In this document: one piece after another, positions 1 through 12,146 of the stretch
Layout of the letters: every line of letters begins with the position of its first letter
How positions within the stretch are numbered: position 1 is the first letter of the stretch
NCBI RefSeq assembly: GCF_020520425.1
Contig: NC_079490.1
Location: 122,532,715 to 122,596,714, forward strand
Direction of reading: 5' to 3'
DNA: 64,000 nt
Origin: Spinacia oleracea
Taxonomy: Eukaryota > Streptophyta > Magnoliopsida > Caryophyllales > Amaranthaceae
The notes under the pieces: model-generated
What the model saw: the letters and a program-made list of their open reading frames with translations, nothing else
Databases searched by the model: none
What the model was told of the DNA's origin: nothing
Position numbers and translations under genes: made by a program

Positions 1-1
1 G

Positions 2-52
2 TTATCATCAAATGTATGTTCGAAATTTGATACTTATTTTTGCATGTTTAAG
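2..52 (+). other. Possible upstream Rep exon end with splice donor
   Basis: An open frame of 17 codons runs into AAG|GTAAGT, a near-perfect plant splice donor at 52/53. The translation (ending FDTYFCMFK) loosely resembles the stretch that precedes the HUH motif in Helitron Rep proteins. The intron would then be 53-422, ending CTTGCAG. The phase at 52 does not match the phase needed at 423 without a further shift, so this is only a suggestion. Nothing else is visible between 53 and 422. Confidence 0.25.
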
Positions 53-422
53 GTAAGTGTTTGTGTGTACAGTGTTAAGTTCTGGTATCAATGTATCATA
101 ATATGCAATGACAGTATGATGCAAAGTGGGAGTTACTTAAAACTATAATTTGTTCATGTTTTATTTTTGCTGTCAATTCACACTCTGTATGCACTTCAAT
201 TTTCAGTACACAGATCCATTTTTATTAGTTATTCTTGAAATGGCCGGTTGCTGTAATCTAGGAACATTGTATATGGATGGAAGTTCGTGTGTAATGAAAA
301 CTCATGCGCATCAATACTGTTTTGGGTTTATGTGGCATATGTTATTATATTATGTCTTATTGGATAGAAGATTTGTACACATAAATACAATTGCTATTCT
401 AACATTCTGTACAATCTTGCAG

Positions 423-3350
423 CAATATACACAATCGAGTTCCAAAAACGAGGTCTCCCACATGTTCATATGTTGTTGTTTTTGCATGAACCGGACAAAC
501 TACGGACTGCAGCAGACATCGATCGACTGATTTCAGCAGAACTACCAGACCCGGAAGAGGACCCAGTTGCATTTGAGGCGATAGTCCAATACATGACTCA
601 TGGACCGTGTGGTAGCTTGAACCCAAAATGTCCATGTATGCATGATGGCCATTGTACAAAGTACTATCCTAAAGACTTCAACGACGACACAGTCATTGGA
701 GAAGACGGTTATCCAGCATACAGAAGAAGAAACAATGGTCGGATAGCAGAAAAAAATGGCCACACAATTGATAACACCTTCATTGTGCCATACAATGTGG
801 ACTTGCTGGTGAAGTATCAAGCACACATCAACGTTGAAGTATGCAACAAATACACATGTACCAAATACCTGTTCAAGTACATGAACAAGGGTCCAGATAT
901 GGCACTTGCAACAGTTCAAGAAGTCACAGATAATGGAATGCCAGGAGGACAACACGCCAATCTTGAACCACCTAGAGACGAGATAAAATCGTACTTGCAA
1001 TGCAGATATGTATCTGCTGCAGAAGCGTGCTGGAGAGTTTTTGGCTTCCCAATACAATATAAGTACCCCCCCAGTTCAACGCTTAAGTTGTCACCTAGAG
1101 GAAGAACAGACAGTGATGTTTGAAGATCATGAGCCGTTGGATCAAGTGCTTGAAAGAGTAGGACTAGCAAAGACTCCTCTCACCGGATGGATGGAAGCAA
1201 ATAGGATGTACCCAGAAGCAAGGAAACTGACAAACCACGATTTCCCAACAGAATGGGTATGGAAAAGCAAGGAAAAGAAATGGAAAGGAAGAGATGAAGG
1301 GTTCAAAATAGGGAGGATTTACTATGTGCACCCAGCATCAGGGGAGCTTTACTACTTGCGTATGCTCCTTAATATAGTGACAGGATCAACAAGCTTTGCA
1401 AAAATAAGAACAGTAAATGGCGTAGAATTTGCCACATTCAAGGAAGCTTGCAATGCTTTAGGGCTTCTAGAAGGAGATAGTGAATGGCATGAAGCTCTAC
1501 AGGCTGCATCATCTTGGGCTCATGCCCCACAACTTAGAGAGTTGTTCGTCACAATCTTAATTTTCTGTGAAGTAACAAGTCCCAGTGACCTATGGGAGAA
1601 AAATTGGGAGCTATTATCAGATGATGTCCTATACCGCCAACGCAAGAGGTTTAATTCTCCCATCATTGTGCTAACAACAAACCAAGTGCAAAACTACGCA
1701 TTATATGAGATAGAATTGATCCTCAACAGAAATAACAGGAGCCTCACAAACTATGGAAGTATGCCATTCCCGGACATGTCTTTGGTGCAACAAACATCAA
1801 ACAGATTGATATTGGAAGAGCAAATGTTTGACATCGCAACTCTAGCACACGAAGCATCCAATTTAGAAGCAGGCCTAAATCCAGAACAAAGCTCTGTGTA
1901 CCATCAGATACTAGAGGCCATAGAAAATACAATTGGGGGGGTATTTTTCATTTATGGTAGCGGAGGCACAGGGAAGACATATTTGTGGAGCACCTTAATA
2001 TCAAGAATTAGATCTCAAGGCCATATTGTAATTGCAGTCGCATCATCTGGAATTGCAGCATTATTACTTCACTGTGGAAGGACGACACATTCACGCTTCA
2101 GCATCCCAATACATTTAAATGAGAACTCATGTTGCAGGATAACACAAGGTTTAGAGTTGGCATTCCTCATCCAAAGAGCAAGGCTTATAATATGGGATGA
2201 AGCTCCCATGGTCCACAGGCATGCGTTTGAGGCAGTGGACCGCACTTTACGTGATATTATGCAGACAGTTAACCCTAGCGCTTCAGACAGGCCATTTGGA
2301 GGAAAAACGGTGGTCTTAGGAGGTGATTTCAGGCAAATATAACCAGTGGTGCCACGAAAAGGTAGAGCATATATTGTTGACGCATCGGTCAGTAGGTCCT
2401 CAACAATTTGGCCTCATTGCGTCGTGTTTAAGCTCACTACAAACATGAGATTGAGGGGAAGCTTGACCACAATTGGATCAGAACAAATGCAGGCTTTTAG
2501 CAAATGGGTCCTACATGTGGGCGACGGTAAAATACCTACTACTGCAAAAAGCGAGGAAGATGAGGGCAGTTGGATTCAAATACCTACTGACCTACTGGTA
2601 AAAGACCAGGATGATAAAAAGGTAGCCCTTGTGGAAGAAATATATCCAGACCTACTTCAAAGATACAGAGATATCAAATACCTTGCTGAAAGGGCGATTT
2701 TAGCGCCTAAAAACGAATGTGTCGATGAAATAAACAACTACATTCTGTCGATGATTTCTGGAGAAGAAGGTGTATATAAAAGTGCTGATAGAGTAAGCCC
2801 CCTCACAAATAGAAGCTCGGTCGATGAAGATCTATACCCAAAAGAGTTCCTCAACACACTGCAGTTCCCCGGCATCCCAAATCATGAGATACGACTAAAG
2901 GTAGGTTGTCCAATAATCCTACTTAGAAACATCAACCAGGTTGAGGGATTATGAAATGGAACAAGACTCATCATAACGCGGTTGGAAGCAATTGTAATTG
3001 AAGCACAAGTGGTAACCGGGAAAAATGTAGGACGCAGAGTCTCCATCCCCCGGGTAGAGATGACACCATCTAATCACGCACTGCCATTCACTATGAAGCG
3101 TAGACAATTTCCTGTCAAGGTATGTTTTGCAATGACAATAAACAAAAGTCAGGGTCAAACATTCAACCGCGTAGGTGTGTATTTGCCAGAGCCTGTCTTT
3201 AGCCATGGACAACTATATGTGGCTGTCTCTAGAGTCACTTCTCGATCTGGTCTCAAAATTTGTATAGGCCGCCATGGAAATGACATGGAAAATTGTTCAG
3301 AAACAAAGAATGTAGTGTATAGAGAAATATTTGACAATGTCTCAAATTAA
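423..3350 (+). pseudogene. Helitron Rep / PIF1-like helicase, degenerate
   Basis: Replication initiator and 5'-3' helicase of the Helitron. The HUH endonuclease motif reads YTIEFQKRGLPHVHML (428-475). The two catalytic tyrosines with their 4-residue spacing appear as KYLFKYMNKG (about 862-891). After a frameshift the PIF1 helicase follows: Walker A GSGGTGKT (about 1958-1981), Walker B LIIWDEAPM (about 2186-2212), GGDFRQI just before 2340, and the C-terminal [13 protein letters not shown] and YVAVSRV motifs before the natural stop at 3348-3350. Lesions: a frame change at the seven-C run 1066-1072, an in-frame TAA at 2340-2342 (consistent with a one-base change from TTA, Leu in this motif), and an in-frame TGA at 2952-2954 inside the conserved LLRN..GL.NGTRL block. 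All parts after 1072 share one frame. The start lies in an upstream exon not securely seen. The copy is dead as written. Confidence 0.93.
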
Positions 3351-5538
3351 AAAGCAAACACATAGGACATTTTCCCCCAGTGGAAACAAATCCATACCAT
3401 AGGGTTGGAATTTGCATACATATGTAGTATGTCATATTCTTCTTATATGTGTAATGTTACTTTCACATCTTTTGTTAAATTGAATAATATGATTAGAATT
3501 TCACACCTCTCTTTATTTCATTTTCCCGGCAACTCAAATTCTATTTACTTAATACCTTTATTTAGCATGACAAGAAAACACCTTCTAACCTAAGATCTAA
3601 TGCAGTTTCAGGAACATGAGCCATACAAGAAGAACATAATATGGTTACAGAATGTGGCTATCCATACATTTTATACTTTAGAGAATCCGCTCACACTGTT
3701 GTCCCTGGTGGTGAACAAAGCAGACTAAGAAGCAGACATGTAAGTACCCAAAGATTCAGGATCTTAATTGGTTTTTGTATAGTGAGTATAATAATAAGAT
3801 TACTCATATCAGAGCTCATTGATGTTATGTGAAGTCTGTGAAGATGAATCCAAAAAGAATGGCCCAATCTCTTGATTCAGAACTAGAATGATCTTGAGGC
3901 AACATATGAGGACTGCCTTAATTAAATTGGCCAAGTTCCTGTGTTTGCAGCTTATAACTATATATCTTATTTGGGAATCGTTGTACTTGCAGGAAGACTT
4001 TTATCAAGGGAATGATACGCTAAAATACTCAACATCGCCCAAGTGTATGGAGATATTTTTTCATTTTGTATTTTTGGGATAAAAATATAATATTTTACAC
4101 TTCATTATATTTGAGCAGGCATCAAAGGTTATGAGACAACCTTACTCGCAACCTCCTGTCAACCAATGCCAGCCCACCAGTTAACCAACCCTAGGGAAAC
4201 CAATGTCTGCAGTTCGTCATACACGAAAACCAAAGATTGAATTCCAAAATAGTAGCAGCTATTGCAGTGATAAAGATAGTTATGTTTCAATTGAAAAGAA
4301 CAATCCAGGAATGGTTTACTGTGAGAATAAGGCTTCCGAGACAGATATTACATCTGAAGATGATGTAGAATCCGAGAAACCACCTCAACATGATGAAGAT
4401 CGTTGTGTCGCCGGATGTGTGGTCAATATGGATGAACAGGCATGAAACCTGCTAAAAGCGAGCAGAAATCCAACAGCGTGGCAAAGCAACCAAAGACCAT
4501 AAAAATAACACTACTGAACCTCAAGGAAGGTAACCCTTTTATTAGTCTTCAAAACGATAGCGTTTTAAACTTTTACCAGATTTAGGGGTAGTTTATTACA
4601 CTGTACAATTCCAAAAAAAAATGCTGACAAAAAAAATGGAATTATAATCATTTTGAACAGTATACATAAGACCTTGAACAAGCTACAAGGTGTGTTGTCA
4701 TTCACATATGCCTCTATGCACTCCACAGGTTAAACACTAATACCACTTGTGCTCAACAAAATCAAGTACGACTGCTGGCATACAGATGAGGCTGAAGTCC
4801 ATCAGAAGTTCACTGATCTTCACACAAAGGTATGTACTCTACTTGAGTATGGTTTATGTATTACCTACACTAGGAATATAATTAAGTGATTCACATATAT
4901 TAAATGACATAATAACAACAACAAGCATTAAATAACAGCAGTAAAAAGTACTTACAAAACAAAAAAATTGCCACCACAGAAATACGAACAATAAACAATG
5001 AAACTGGAAAAAAAAAACAACACAAAGACATAAATGGAACAGTTGCAATATAAGAAGGTTACAGAAATTTCAAGGCTAACCAATTACAATATCAACAATA
5101 AATAGAACAGTTACAATAGAAGAAGGTTTCAGAAAATTCAAGGCTCATCGGTTACAATAAAACCATAAATGGAACAGTTACAATTGGAATAAAACCCTGC
5201 ATAACTACAGCTAAAAAACAGCCTCCAAATAACTGCAAAACCAAAAAAAAAAAAAACAGCAAAAAAATTCAAACAAACCATAAAAGCATTAACTAAAGAC
5301 AAATTAAACCATTTGTAACAGACGGCTTAAATGTGGAGCAGAATAAAACGACAATATAAAACCAACAACAAAGGAAGCACTACAGAAAGTACAACACATT
5401 ACATAAAACAATTAACCTTACACACACCCTTAACAATATCTTTCAAAGTCCAGAACTAAAAAGGTACTTCGACTGCACTCTATTACATTGTTTCATGAAA
5501 ACTTATAATGCAATACTCAAAAACCAAACTGTTTGCAG
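3351..5538 (+). other. Helitron interior between RepHel and RPA genes
   Basis: About 2.2 kb without a recognisable gene. An 80-codon open frame at 4203-4445 (start MSAVRHTRKPKIEFQ, rich in Ser/Asp/Glu) and a short open stretch at about 4753-4829 ending AAAG|GTATGT look like exon relics, but I cannot name a family. The rest is AT-rich, with A-runs typical of introns or UTR. Confidence 0.4.
5031..5187 (+). repeat. Tandem repeat, ~68-bp unit, 2.3 copies
   Basis: Units at 5031-5099, 5100-5166 and a partial third at 5167-5187 share AAATGGAACAGTTACAAT and AAGAAGGTTACAG-like cores with substitutions. The repeat lies in the Helitron interior, upstream of the RPA-like gene. Confidence 0.7.
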
Positions 5539-7941
5539 GATATGGAAGCCTCAAAGAACTACATTGCAGAGTTGGATACAACAAAAATAGATTGGACAAT
5601 AACCGTCCGAATAACCCGAATGTGGGAAGTGCGATACAAACCAACAAATCAAAATCCAGATACAATAGACATGGTCCTACTCGATGAACAGGTATGTAAC
5701 TACCTAAGACTACCTTCTCTTTAACATAATAACACACTAACACGTGAAAATTGCAGGGAACACAAATACAAGCATTGATAAAAAAAAACAATAATCAATG
5801 ACTACAAGGACAAGGTAACAGAAGGGAGAATATATACACTGTCACATTTCAATGTCGGGAAAAACACCAGATCACGACTACAAGTACAGAATGACTACAT
5901 CGTATGGTTCACTTCATTCACATCGGTAAAATTGGAAGAAGAAACTGTTGCCGCAATCCCGTTTCACAAATTCACCTTGCGTCCCATCGACCAACTAGCT
6001 GAGCGACACAATAAAATCGACATACTCACAGGTAAAACAAAACTGCCTCACACTATACATAAACAAACCATAAACCACCTCCCCCCCCCCTATATATATA
6101 TGTATTAGATTATAGATTATAGATTATAGATTTGATAAGTAGAGATTTATGGGGTATATGTGGCAAACACAACCAAAACACCATCTACTACATTCAATAA
6201 CTAACTTCTACTGATGCAGAGGTAATTGGTCAGCTTATTGGAGTAGAGAACAAAATCCAAAACAACCAAAACCAACAAGGAGATCAACGCCGGACAATCC
6301 ACATCCAAGATGAAAGGTAAGGATGAAATATACAAGAACAGTACAAACACCTCATACACAAACACATATTGACCATATTGTCACAGGAACAACAAAGTCG
6401 CGGTAACGCTGTGGGGAACCCAAGCAGGCCTAGTGACCGATGACATACCAAACAATGGATCACAACCACACATTGTAATAATCACAGCTACCCGAGTAAC
6501 AATGTTCAACGGTAAATGCCAACAAAACCACATACAAAACCCATATAGTTTGACAACATCTATTTAAATCATGTAAATGTTGTGGCAGGGAACTATCAAC
6601 TCAATTCAACCGGAGGAACTAAGATATACATCAACCTAGACATCCCAGAAGTACAACATTTCAAAAAAGAGTAAGAAATCAACTATTAGCAACTAAAATT
6701 AATACTTCCCGCATTACTAATTACCCATTGCACGCTTTCATAAAGGATGGTTGATGTCCCGCTACAAGAAATAGTCCGAATAGAAGTCGCCCAACCAGAG
6801 AGCTTGGAGGAGGCGATGATCAAGAATCGGAAAACAATCAAAGAACTACAACAACTATACATGGAAGGAGAAGAAAATGAGGTAAATAGCAATTTCCTAA
6901 ATTATGAGATCATGTCAAAAACTTTATACATTAATTCATTTATAACAGGTACAACCTTTAATTTTAATAAAGGACAGGTAAAAGCCATTTTACTATTTTT
7001 TAAAACCGAGATACCAACCTACAACTATCGATTGAACTTTTAATCTTCCCTGATTGCAAATCATGAATTCATATTTGCAGGAAATCATGAACACTTACAC
7101 TTGCGTGGCACAAATATCATTCATCCACGACCAAGAGTGCGGTTGGATGTACACTTCATGTAACAATTGCAAATCAAGAGTAGATGAGAATCAATACTGC
7201 AACAAATGCCAAGTAGTCCCGGAATACCCCATCGATAGGTGGAGTACCATTACTATATCTAATATATTATACAATAATACCATCAAAACAACTAATAACT
7301 ACTATTGTAGGTACCGAATAATTGCCACAATTGATGACGGACACGCAAAGATGACTGTGGGGATATTTGACAAAGACGTGGAAAAAATCATTGGGAAACC
7401 AATAACTTCAATGATGAAGATTTATGATCAGGTAACACAATTGAACTTCTAAAAACCACCAAGGTACAAAAAGGCGCTGAAATATACAATAATTTCATTG
7501 GAAATGCAGGAAAATGGAGCTGAGAAGGTCTCAAATGAGCTACAACAATGCATTGGGAAGACATGTACACTTAAACTCAAAGTTTACAACAAAGGATACA
7601 TACAAGAGCTAACTGCTATTAAGGTCTACCATGTTGAGACGGATGAAAAAGTAACAACAAAACGACAAGGGAAGGAGATACTCAAAGAAATAAAAAAGGA
7701 AGGCCGACAAAATAAAAAACAAAAAACACCAAGGTAAGGACTACACAAAACCCAAAGAAAAACACAAAAACACATCATACACAACAAAAATATTACACAT
7801 GTAATGTTTATAAAATCTTATACTAACATGTTAATAAAATACAACAGGGCTGGCACAACAGAGGAGATACCAACAACAAGCACATCCCCAACTACAAATC
7901 AAGAACAAATCCAACTAACGGACGACGGCAAAAACTCCTGA
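5539..7941 (+). pseudogene. RPA1-like single-stranded-DNA-binding gene of the Helitron, 11 exons
   Basis: Replication protein A large-subunit homologue, which binds single-stranded DNA through OB folds. Plant Helitrons carry such genes, presumably to protect displaced strands. My splice model: 5539-5691, 5757-6031, 6220-6316, 6387-6511, 6589-6670, 6746-6881, 6949-6977 (uncertain micro-exon), 7081-7238, 7311-7431, 7510-7733, 7848-7941 (TGA). Most junctions are GT-AG and keep phase. Domain signs: first OB fold DWTITVRITRMWE...MDMVLLDEQ, second OB fold EVIGQLIGV...VAVTLWG, then a C4 zinc ribbon (CGWMYTSCNNC...YCNKC, about 7140-7210) as in RPA70 DBD-C. The Met at 5542 follows an acceptor, so a 5' non-coding exon is likely. 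One lesion is seen: the A-run at 5779-5788 in exon 2 is one base out of frame, with TGA following. Junction 6977/7081 does not keep frame in my model. Far less damaged than the RepHel gene. Confidence 0.85.
6106..6133 (+). repeat. TAGATTA microsatellite in an RPA intron
   Basis: Four tandem copies of a 7-bp unit lie immediately after a C-run and a TA-run (6081-6103), in the intron between the second and third RPA-like exons. Confidence 0.7.
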
Positions 7942-7960
7942 AAGATGAGATAACTACATA

Positions 7961-7983
7961 CGCCCTTGTGCATTGCATGGGTC
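7961..7983 (+). repeat. Decayed Helitron 3'-hairpin-like sequence
   Basis: The sequence CCTTGTGCATTGCATGGGTC closely resembles the functional end at 8530-8548 but has mismatches in the stem and no CTAG after it. It lies 20 bp after the RPA-like stop codon, about 580 bp inside the true terminus. Confidence 0.5.
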
Positions 7984-8529
7984 CATCTTTTAAAGGGGAC
8001 ACTACTCCATACTTAAATATTATTAAAAAAACAAATAAGAGATGTTGATTAGTGAGTTTTGTTCACTGTTTTTTCCCATTGGGTTTTGTTATTTAACTTA
8101 AACGAGACATTCAAAAAAAAGGTGTAATTCTCAAAAAAAAAAAAATGCAGTACCGGAAAAGGGAACATTATCTCTCACAGTACATACAGTAACTAAGTTG
8201 GCAAGGTAACAACATTTAACAAATTCAGCTGCTACTTACTCAATAATCATCACTGAAAGGGAAAACGAAATACCACTAAATAACATCAAAAATATTGAGC
8301 ATGACTGCAAACTGTTGCTACCAACAACATAGCTACATCACAGAAAGTCCAAACGGATTATCAAGATATGCGGCTTTTGAAAGTAGGTGGTGCAAATGCT
8401 GGGCATGGGAAAATATACCCACCCTATGTTCCATCTTGTATCTACTTCTTCCTAATTGTGGAATGTCACCAACTTAAATACACTATTTTTAACTTCGTAG
8501 GACAAAATTATCAACAACGTTAACACTAG

Positions 8530-8559
8530 CCCGTGCATTGCACGGGTCATACGACTAGT
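8530..8559 (+). other. Helitron 3' terminus
   Basis: Stem CCCGTGC (8530-8536), loop ATT (8537-8539), stem GCACGGG (8540-8546), then eight bases and CTAG (8555-8558) followed by T (8559). This is the classical Helitron termination signal with insertion between A and T. Confidence 0.92.
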
Positions 8560-9012
8560 TGATTGAGAAGACATGACCCGTGCAAATCATATGATACAAA
8601 ACTAGATACTTCCATTACTGATAGAACTTAAAGAAGAATATGCCGTTGTTGACTTCATATGAACTGAACTAGGCCTGTAGTTTAAAACTATGTGCAGAAT
8701 TTTAAACCATCAAATGCCCTTTATACAGGATTACTATTTACAGATCTTGAAAGATGCACCCTGAACTGATTTTAGGTTATAGTTGTTGGAACCCTGAGGC
8801 TACTGCACCCTATTTGTGCAAAGTCGTACCTTTATAATGGGCTTAATTATTAATGACATAATTATTGACCTTCTATATTCCTGGTAATTTCCCTAACAAG
8901 GGAAACAACGATAATCACCACCACCACCTTGTATGAATCGTTCCAATGATAACATCTAGAGAAACTGATGAAAGTTATCTTAGTATGTTTCAATATCAAT
9001 AAAAGGCTTCAG

Positions 9013-9142
9013 CCATCTATATGGGGAAGTGATAAATCCAAGGAAATTTTTACTTCTTCCAAGGAAATCCATATTTTTTCAAAGATGATTTCCTTGGAAG
9101 AAGTGAATTATTCCTTGGATTTATCATTTCCCATCTATATGG
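9013..9142. repeat. Long imperfect hairpin (about 58-bp arms)
   Basis: Arms 9013-9072 and 9085-9142 are near-perfect reverse complements; the outermost CCATCTATATGG/CCATATAGATGG and the inner ACTTCTTCCAAGGAAATC match closely. The loop is about 12 nt. It could be a tiny foldback element or a small-RNA precursor. Confidence 0.75.
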
Positions 9143-9623
9143 TATATGACCTATAATATTTTCTAGTGGGTTTCAATGAGAAAAGAAAGAAAATTGTGCA
9201 GCATGTATAGTTGTCAATAACAATATGCGCTATAGCGCTTGAAAAGCTTCATGAAAAGGTGTCGAGGTAAGGAGTCTCTTTTGGCATAAAAATTGCATGA
9301 AGGTTCACTTGTAAGTATGTTGTGGATATAAAACTAAGATGTAATGAAGCAAATTTTTGTTGTATATCATTAAAATCAGAAAATCTTAAAATGTGAGTAC
9401 TAATAGGAAACTATATGAAGAGGGTTTCTCAAATATAGATATTGTATGACTGCAGGATATGCGACTATATGACATGCAAGAATACAGATAGATGCCAAAA
9501 GTGTCGAACACAGAACAAACAAAGCAGCTAGTATTGTTCTAACCAAGATAAGAAAATAAAATTTCGTAAAAGAAGGAAATTAAGGCAGCATAAAACGTAT
9601 TTTCATTAGAGAGATTATCTTAC

Positions 9624-10151
9624 TTCTGATGATATGGGGTAGGATCTTTTGATTGTTTTCAGAAGCTTCTTTCATTACTCTTGCCATGTATTCACATACT
9701 TCATCTGTGTTCTTTGAACTTAAATGCAATGTAGTTGCTGAAATCAATTCTTGACACATGAATGAGATCGAGTCAACACTCAAGTTCTTGTATTTTTCGT
9801 ATAAGACCCTAAACATATTGCACGAAAAAAATATAACTATTACATCCTTTACAAGTTCATTAACAACCCTAGTCATGCAATCATGCAACTTTATTGATTT
9901 TCTTTTTCCAAAAATCATTTACATGAAACTCTTAGGAGTTAGGATTACCTTCTCCAGAGAAATGTAGCATTGACCATCTGGTTTAGCAGTTCCGGTGGAA
10001 AGACGGCCATAAGCATATTTGCAACAATCACTGCACTAGCTGTGCAAACTGTAGTTTCAAAGATCCCTTTTCTTATTTATGAAACGAAAAGCTCAAGCAC
10101 TGCCACTTCTGAGTCAGTAACATCCAGAAATGCTTCATCACAACTTACTAA
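9624..10151 (-). pseudogene. Two-exon fragment of an unidentified spliced gene
   Basis: On the minus strand an exon 10151-9949 (acceptor CTGCAG, donor AAG|GTAATC) joins an exon 9808-9624 (acceptor TTTAG, donor GAA|GTAAGA) in matching phase. Together they encode about 130 residues. The first exon contains VSCDEAFLDVTDSEVAVLEL, an in-frame TAA, then MLMAVFPPELLNQMVNATF; the second reads VLYEKYKNLSVDSISF...ISATTLHLSSKNTDEV...ARVMKEASENNQKILP. It looks like a helical host protein, but I cannot name the family. The stop and the lack of flanking exons make it a relic, most simply explained as a host gene piece captured by the surrounding CACTA element. Confidence 0.55.
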
Positions 10152-10370
10152 CTGCAGGTAAACGGATCCCTTGTCAAAGAATACAAAAAGAGTGACAGTA
10201 AAGATAAAATTGTATAGGATATTTTAACACATGCCTGCACTTTATCGCATTGTTAATGCAAGATGTTGTAGAATTGGTCAGCTTACCTGTCACAATAACA
10301 GAAGTTTCGCATAGCTATAAAGACACAAGAATCAGGACTTCAATATTACCCCCAGGACTTCAATATTACC

Positions 10371-10386
10371 CCCCCCCCCCCCCCCC
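10371..10386 (+). repeat. Poly-C tract
   Basis: About sixteen consecutive C after a duplicated ATTACCCCC(AGGACTTCAAT) motif; prone to sequencing length errors. Confidence 0.8.
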
Positions 10387-11089
10387 TATGTACACAAATA
10401 ATTTTCTAGTCTTACTTCCACAAACAGTTGCTCCAAGTGTGGGAAGGTCCTAAACAAGCACACAACAAGAGAACCAATGGTACTACACCTTATGATTACA
10501 AAATTGCATCAAGAAGTAATGGGATTCTATAGCTTTAATTTCCAATACAACTTAAATTCTAATTAGGAACAATATTCAATGAACTTCTGTTAATGGACAT
10601 TTGAACCTTGAGAACAACTAGAAATTATCAATGGGATATTCACTGATTCAGAGAACAGGTTAGCAGGCTGCAGCCAGGTCAAAGAGAGTCTATTTCAGGG
10701 CGTTACCGTTTCGAATACATCTCTAACCTAATAGCTGACAGCATAACCAACTGAAAAAATCTTCAGTCCTTTGTTTGAGAATTTGTAAGTTTTGACTTTT
10801 AATAATTTCTATAATCAGCATTGAAAACTAAACAATTAAGCTAAACAAACCTGAACTAACACTCTAAATTTCAAAGAACCAACATTCAAATTTCAACATT
10901 ATTTTTCTTCATTTTAATTAGTCTTTTGAAATTAATGTCTTTTATGCCTAATTATATAGTTTTGGTTATATTTATTTATTATAGATTGCTATCTTATAAG
11001 TGTTTTTTGAGAGAAATTTGAAAGTAAAATCTTCAAGGTCAACACAGAAATTGTTGAGTATCTTTTCATTTCAAAATTATTATACGTGC

Positions 11090-11202
11090 TAACCTCTTGA
11101 ATCTCTTTTGCTATGTCTGAATTCTTTAATTTACTTTTTTGGGAACAGTAACTTCCGCAAAAACCTCAACTTCTAAACCAGCTTCAAGGATAGAAGGAGC
11201 AC
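11090..11202 (-). repeat. Duplicated exon-like segment, copy 1
   Basis: Shares about 110 bp with 12036-12146. On the minus strand both read as an exon-like peptide: ILEAGLEVEVFAEVTVP here, against KIEVLAEVLVPGKVKNLDI in the other copy. Both end CAAGAG before a GT. This copy is interrupted by stops in its second half. Confidence 0.6.
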
Positions 11203-12035
11203 GGATGAACGAATCGCGAAAACCTAGAGGCTGCCATCTTTATCAGCTATATGAGGAACATAGATTTCTGCCTCAAAACTTTGAATCTGCAAGAAGAAAT
11301 TTCTTTAATAATAAGACCCCATAGATAGAAAATTTTAGTTGATAACACTACTAGACAACTAAACAAATTTCTAAAGATCTAGGAATTTATTTATTTATTT
11401 TTGCATACCTCGAACCAAACAAATTTAAACACTCCTGAACACCAACCTCCTAAACATAAAAACCGCAAGAAACAAAGTAGACAACCGGACACCACTACTC
11501 CAAAACTATATAAAAAACTACAACACTGCCCCAAATCAAACCCCAGAAGTGAACTTAGGTCAGTTGACTACAAACTAGCAGCCGCAGAACCACAACCCAA
11601 CCACCAGCTGCTGACAGAACAAACTCAAGCCAAAAAACCAGTCTCATCAAACTGCCACAAAGCACCAGCAGCAACACCACACATCAAATTGGAACTGCAG
11701 AACCCCCTCCCTGACTTCCTGAAATCAGTCGCCTCAACACAGTATCCTTGTCCTAAACAGCAAATTAAGGACTGAAAACTGCAGTCAGGCTGCTGAACTG
11801 CAGCAGCAGAAAGCAGTCAACAGCAGCAGCAGATCTAGCAACCCTCAAATTTCTGCTTAAGTCTTAACGGTTTCAGAAATAAATTATAACAACTAATTTG
11901 GTGAATTAACCGTCTATAACACATGAAATTGCAGATTAAATATATTTCCATCTCCACTCTCACGCATCAATAATGCAATACACACTTACAACTCAATTTA
12001 GCACATACATCAAAATATGCAGAGAGTTCTTCATA

Positions 12036-12146
12036 TACCTCTTGAATCTCCTTTGCTATGTCTAAATTCTTCACTTTCCCAGGAACAAGAACTTCTGCTA
12101 AAACTTCAATCTTTTATACCAACTTCAAGGATAGCAGGAGCACTCT
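12036..12146 (-). repeat. Duplicated exon-like segment, copy 2
   Basis: Better preserved copy of the segment at 11090-11202. The minus-strand reading IEVLAEVLVPGKVKNLDIAK continues to EIQEV and a GAG|GTATAT donor at 12039/12038. Neither copy belongs to a recognised family; they are probably further exons of the captured minus-strand gene. Confidence 0.6.

Larger units (their letters stand above)
1..8558 (+). mobile_element. Helitron (RepHel plus RPA type), 5' end outside window
   Basis: Rolling-circle transposon covering the left edge of the window. It is recognised by three things seen here: a Rep-HUH/PIF1-helicase gene remnant (423-3350), an RPA1-like multi-exon gene on the same strand (5539-7941), which plant Helitrons commonly carry, and a canonical 3' terminus at 8530-8558. 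The terminus is a 7-bp stem/3-nt loop hairpin followed by CTAG and then a host T. Helitrons make no TSD, so the left end cannot be inferred. The Rep-helicase gene is broken by one frameshift and two in-frame stops, so this copy is not autonomous. Confidence 0.92.

Noticed and set aside
150..530. 126-codon ORF in another frame
   Set aside because: Overlaps the Helitron HUH exon in the wrong frame and spans the probable intron.
8559..8600. GACCCGTGCAAATC just after the Helitron end, considered as a second inverted terminus
   Set aside because: Only about 10 bp match the hairpin arm and no CTRR follows; likely chance or a decayed fragment.
11401..11775. 124-codon plus-strand ORF
   Set aside because: Low-complexity Gln/Lys/Pro/Asn composition, CAGCAG-rich DNA, no homology recognised; intron-like surroundings.
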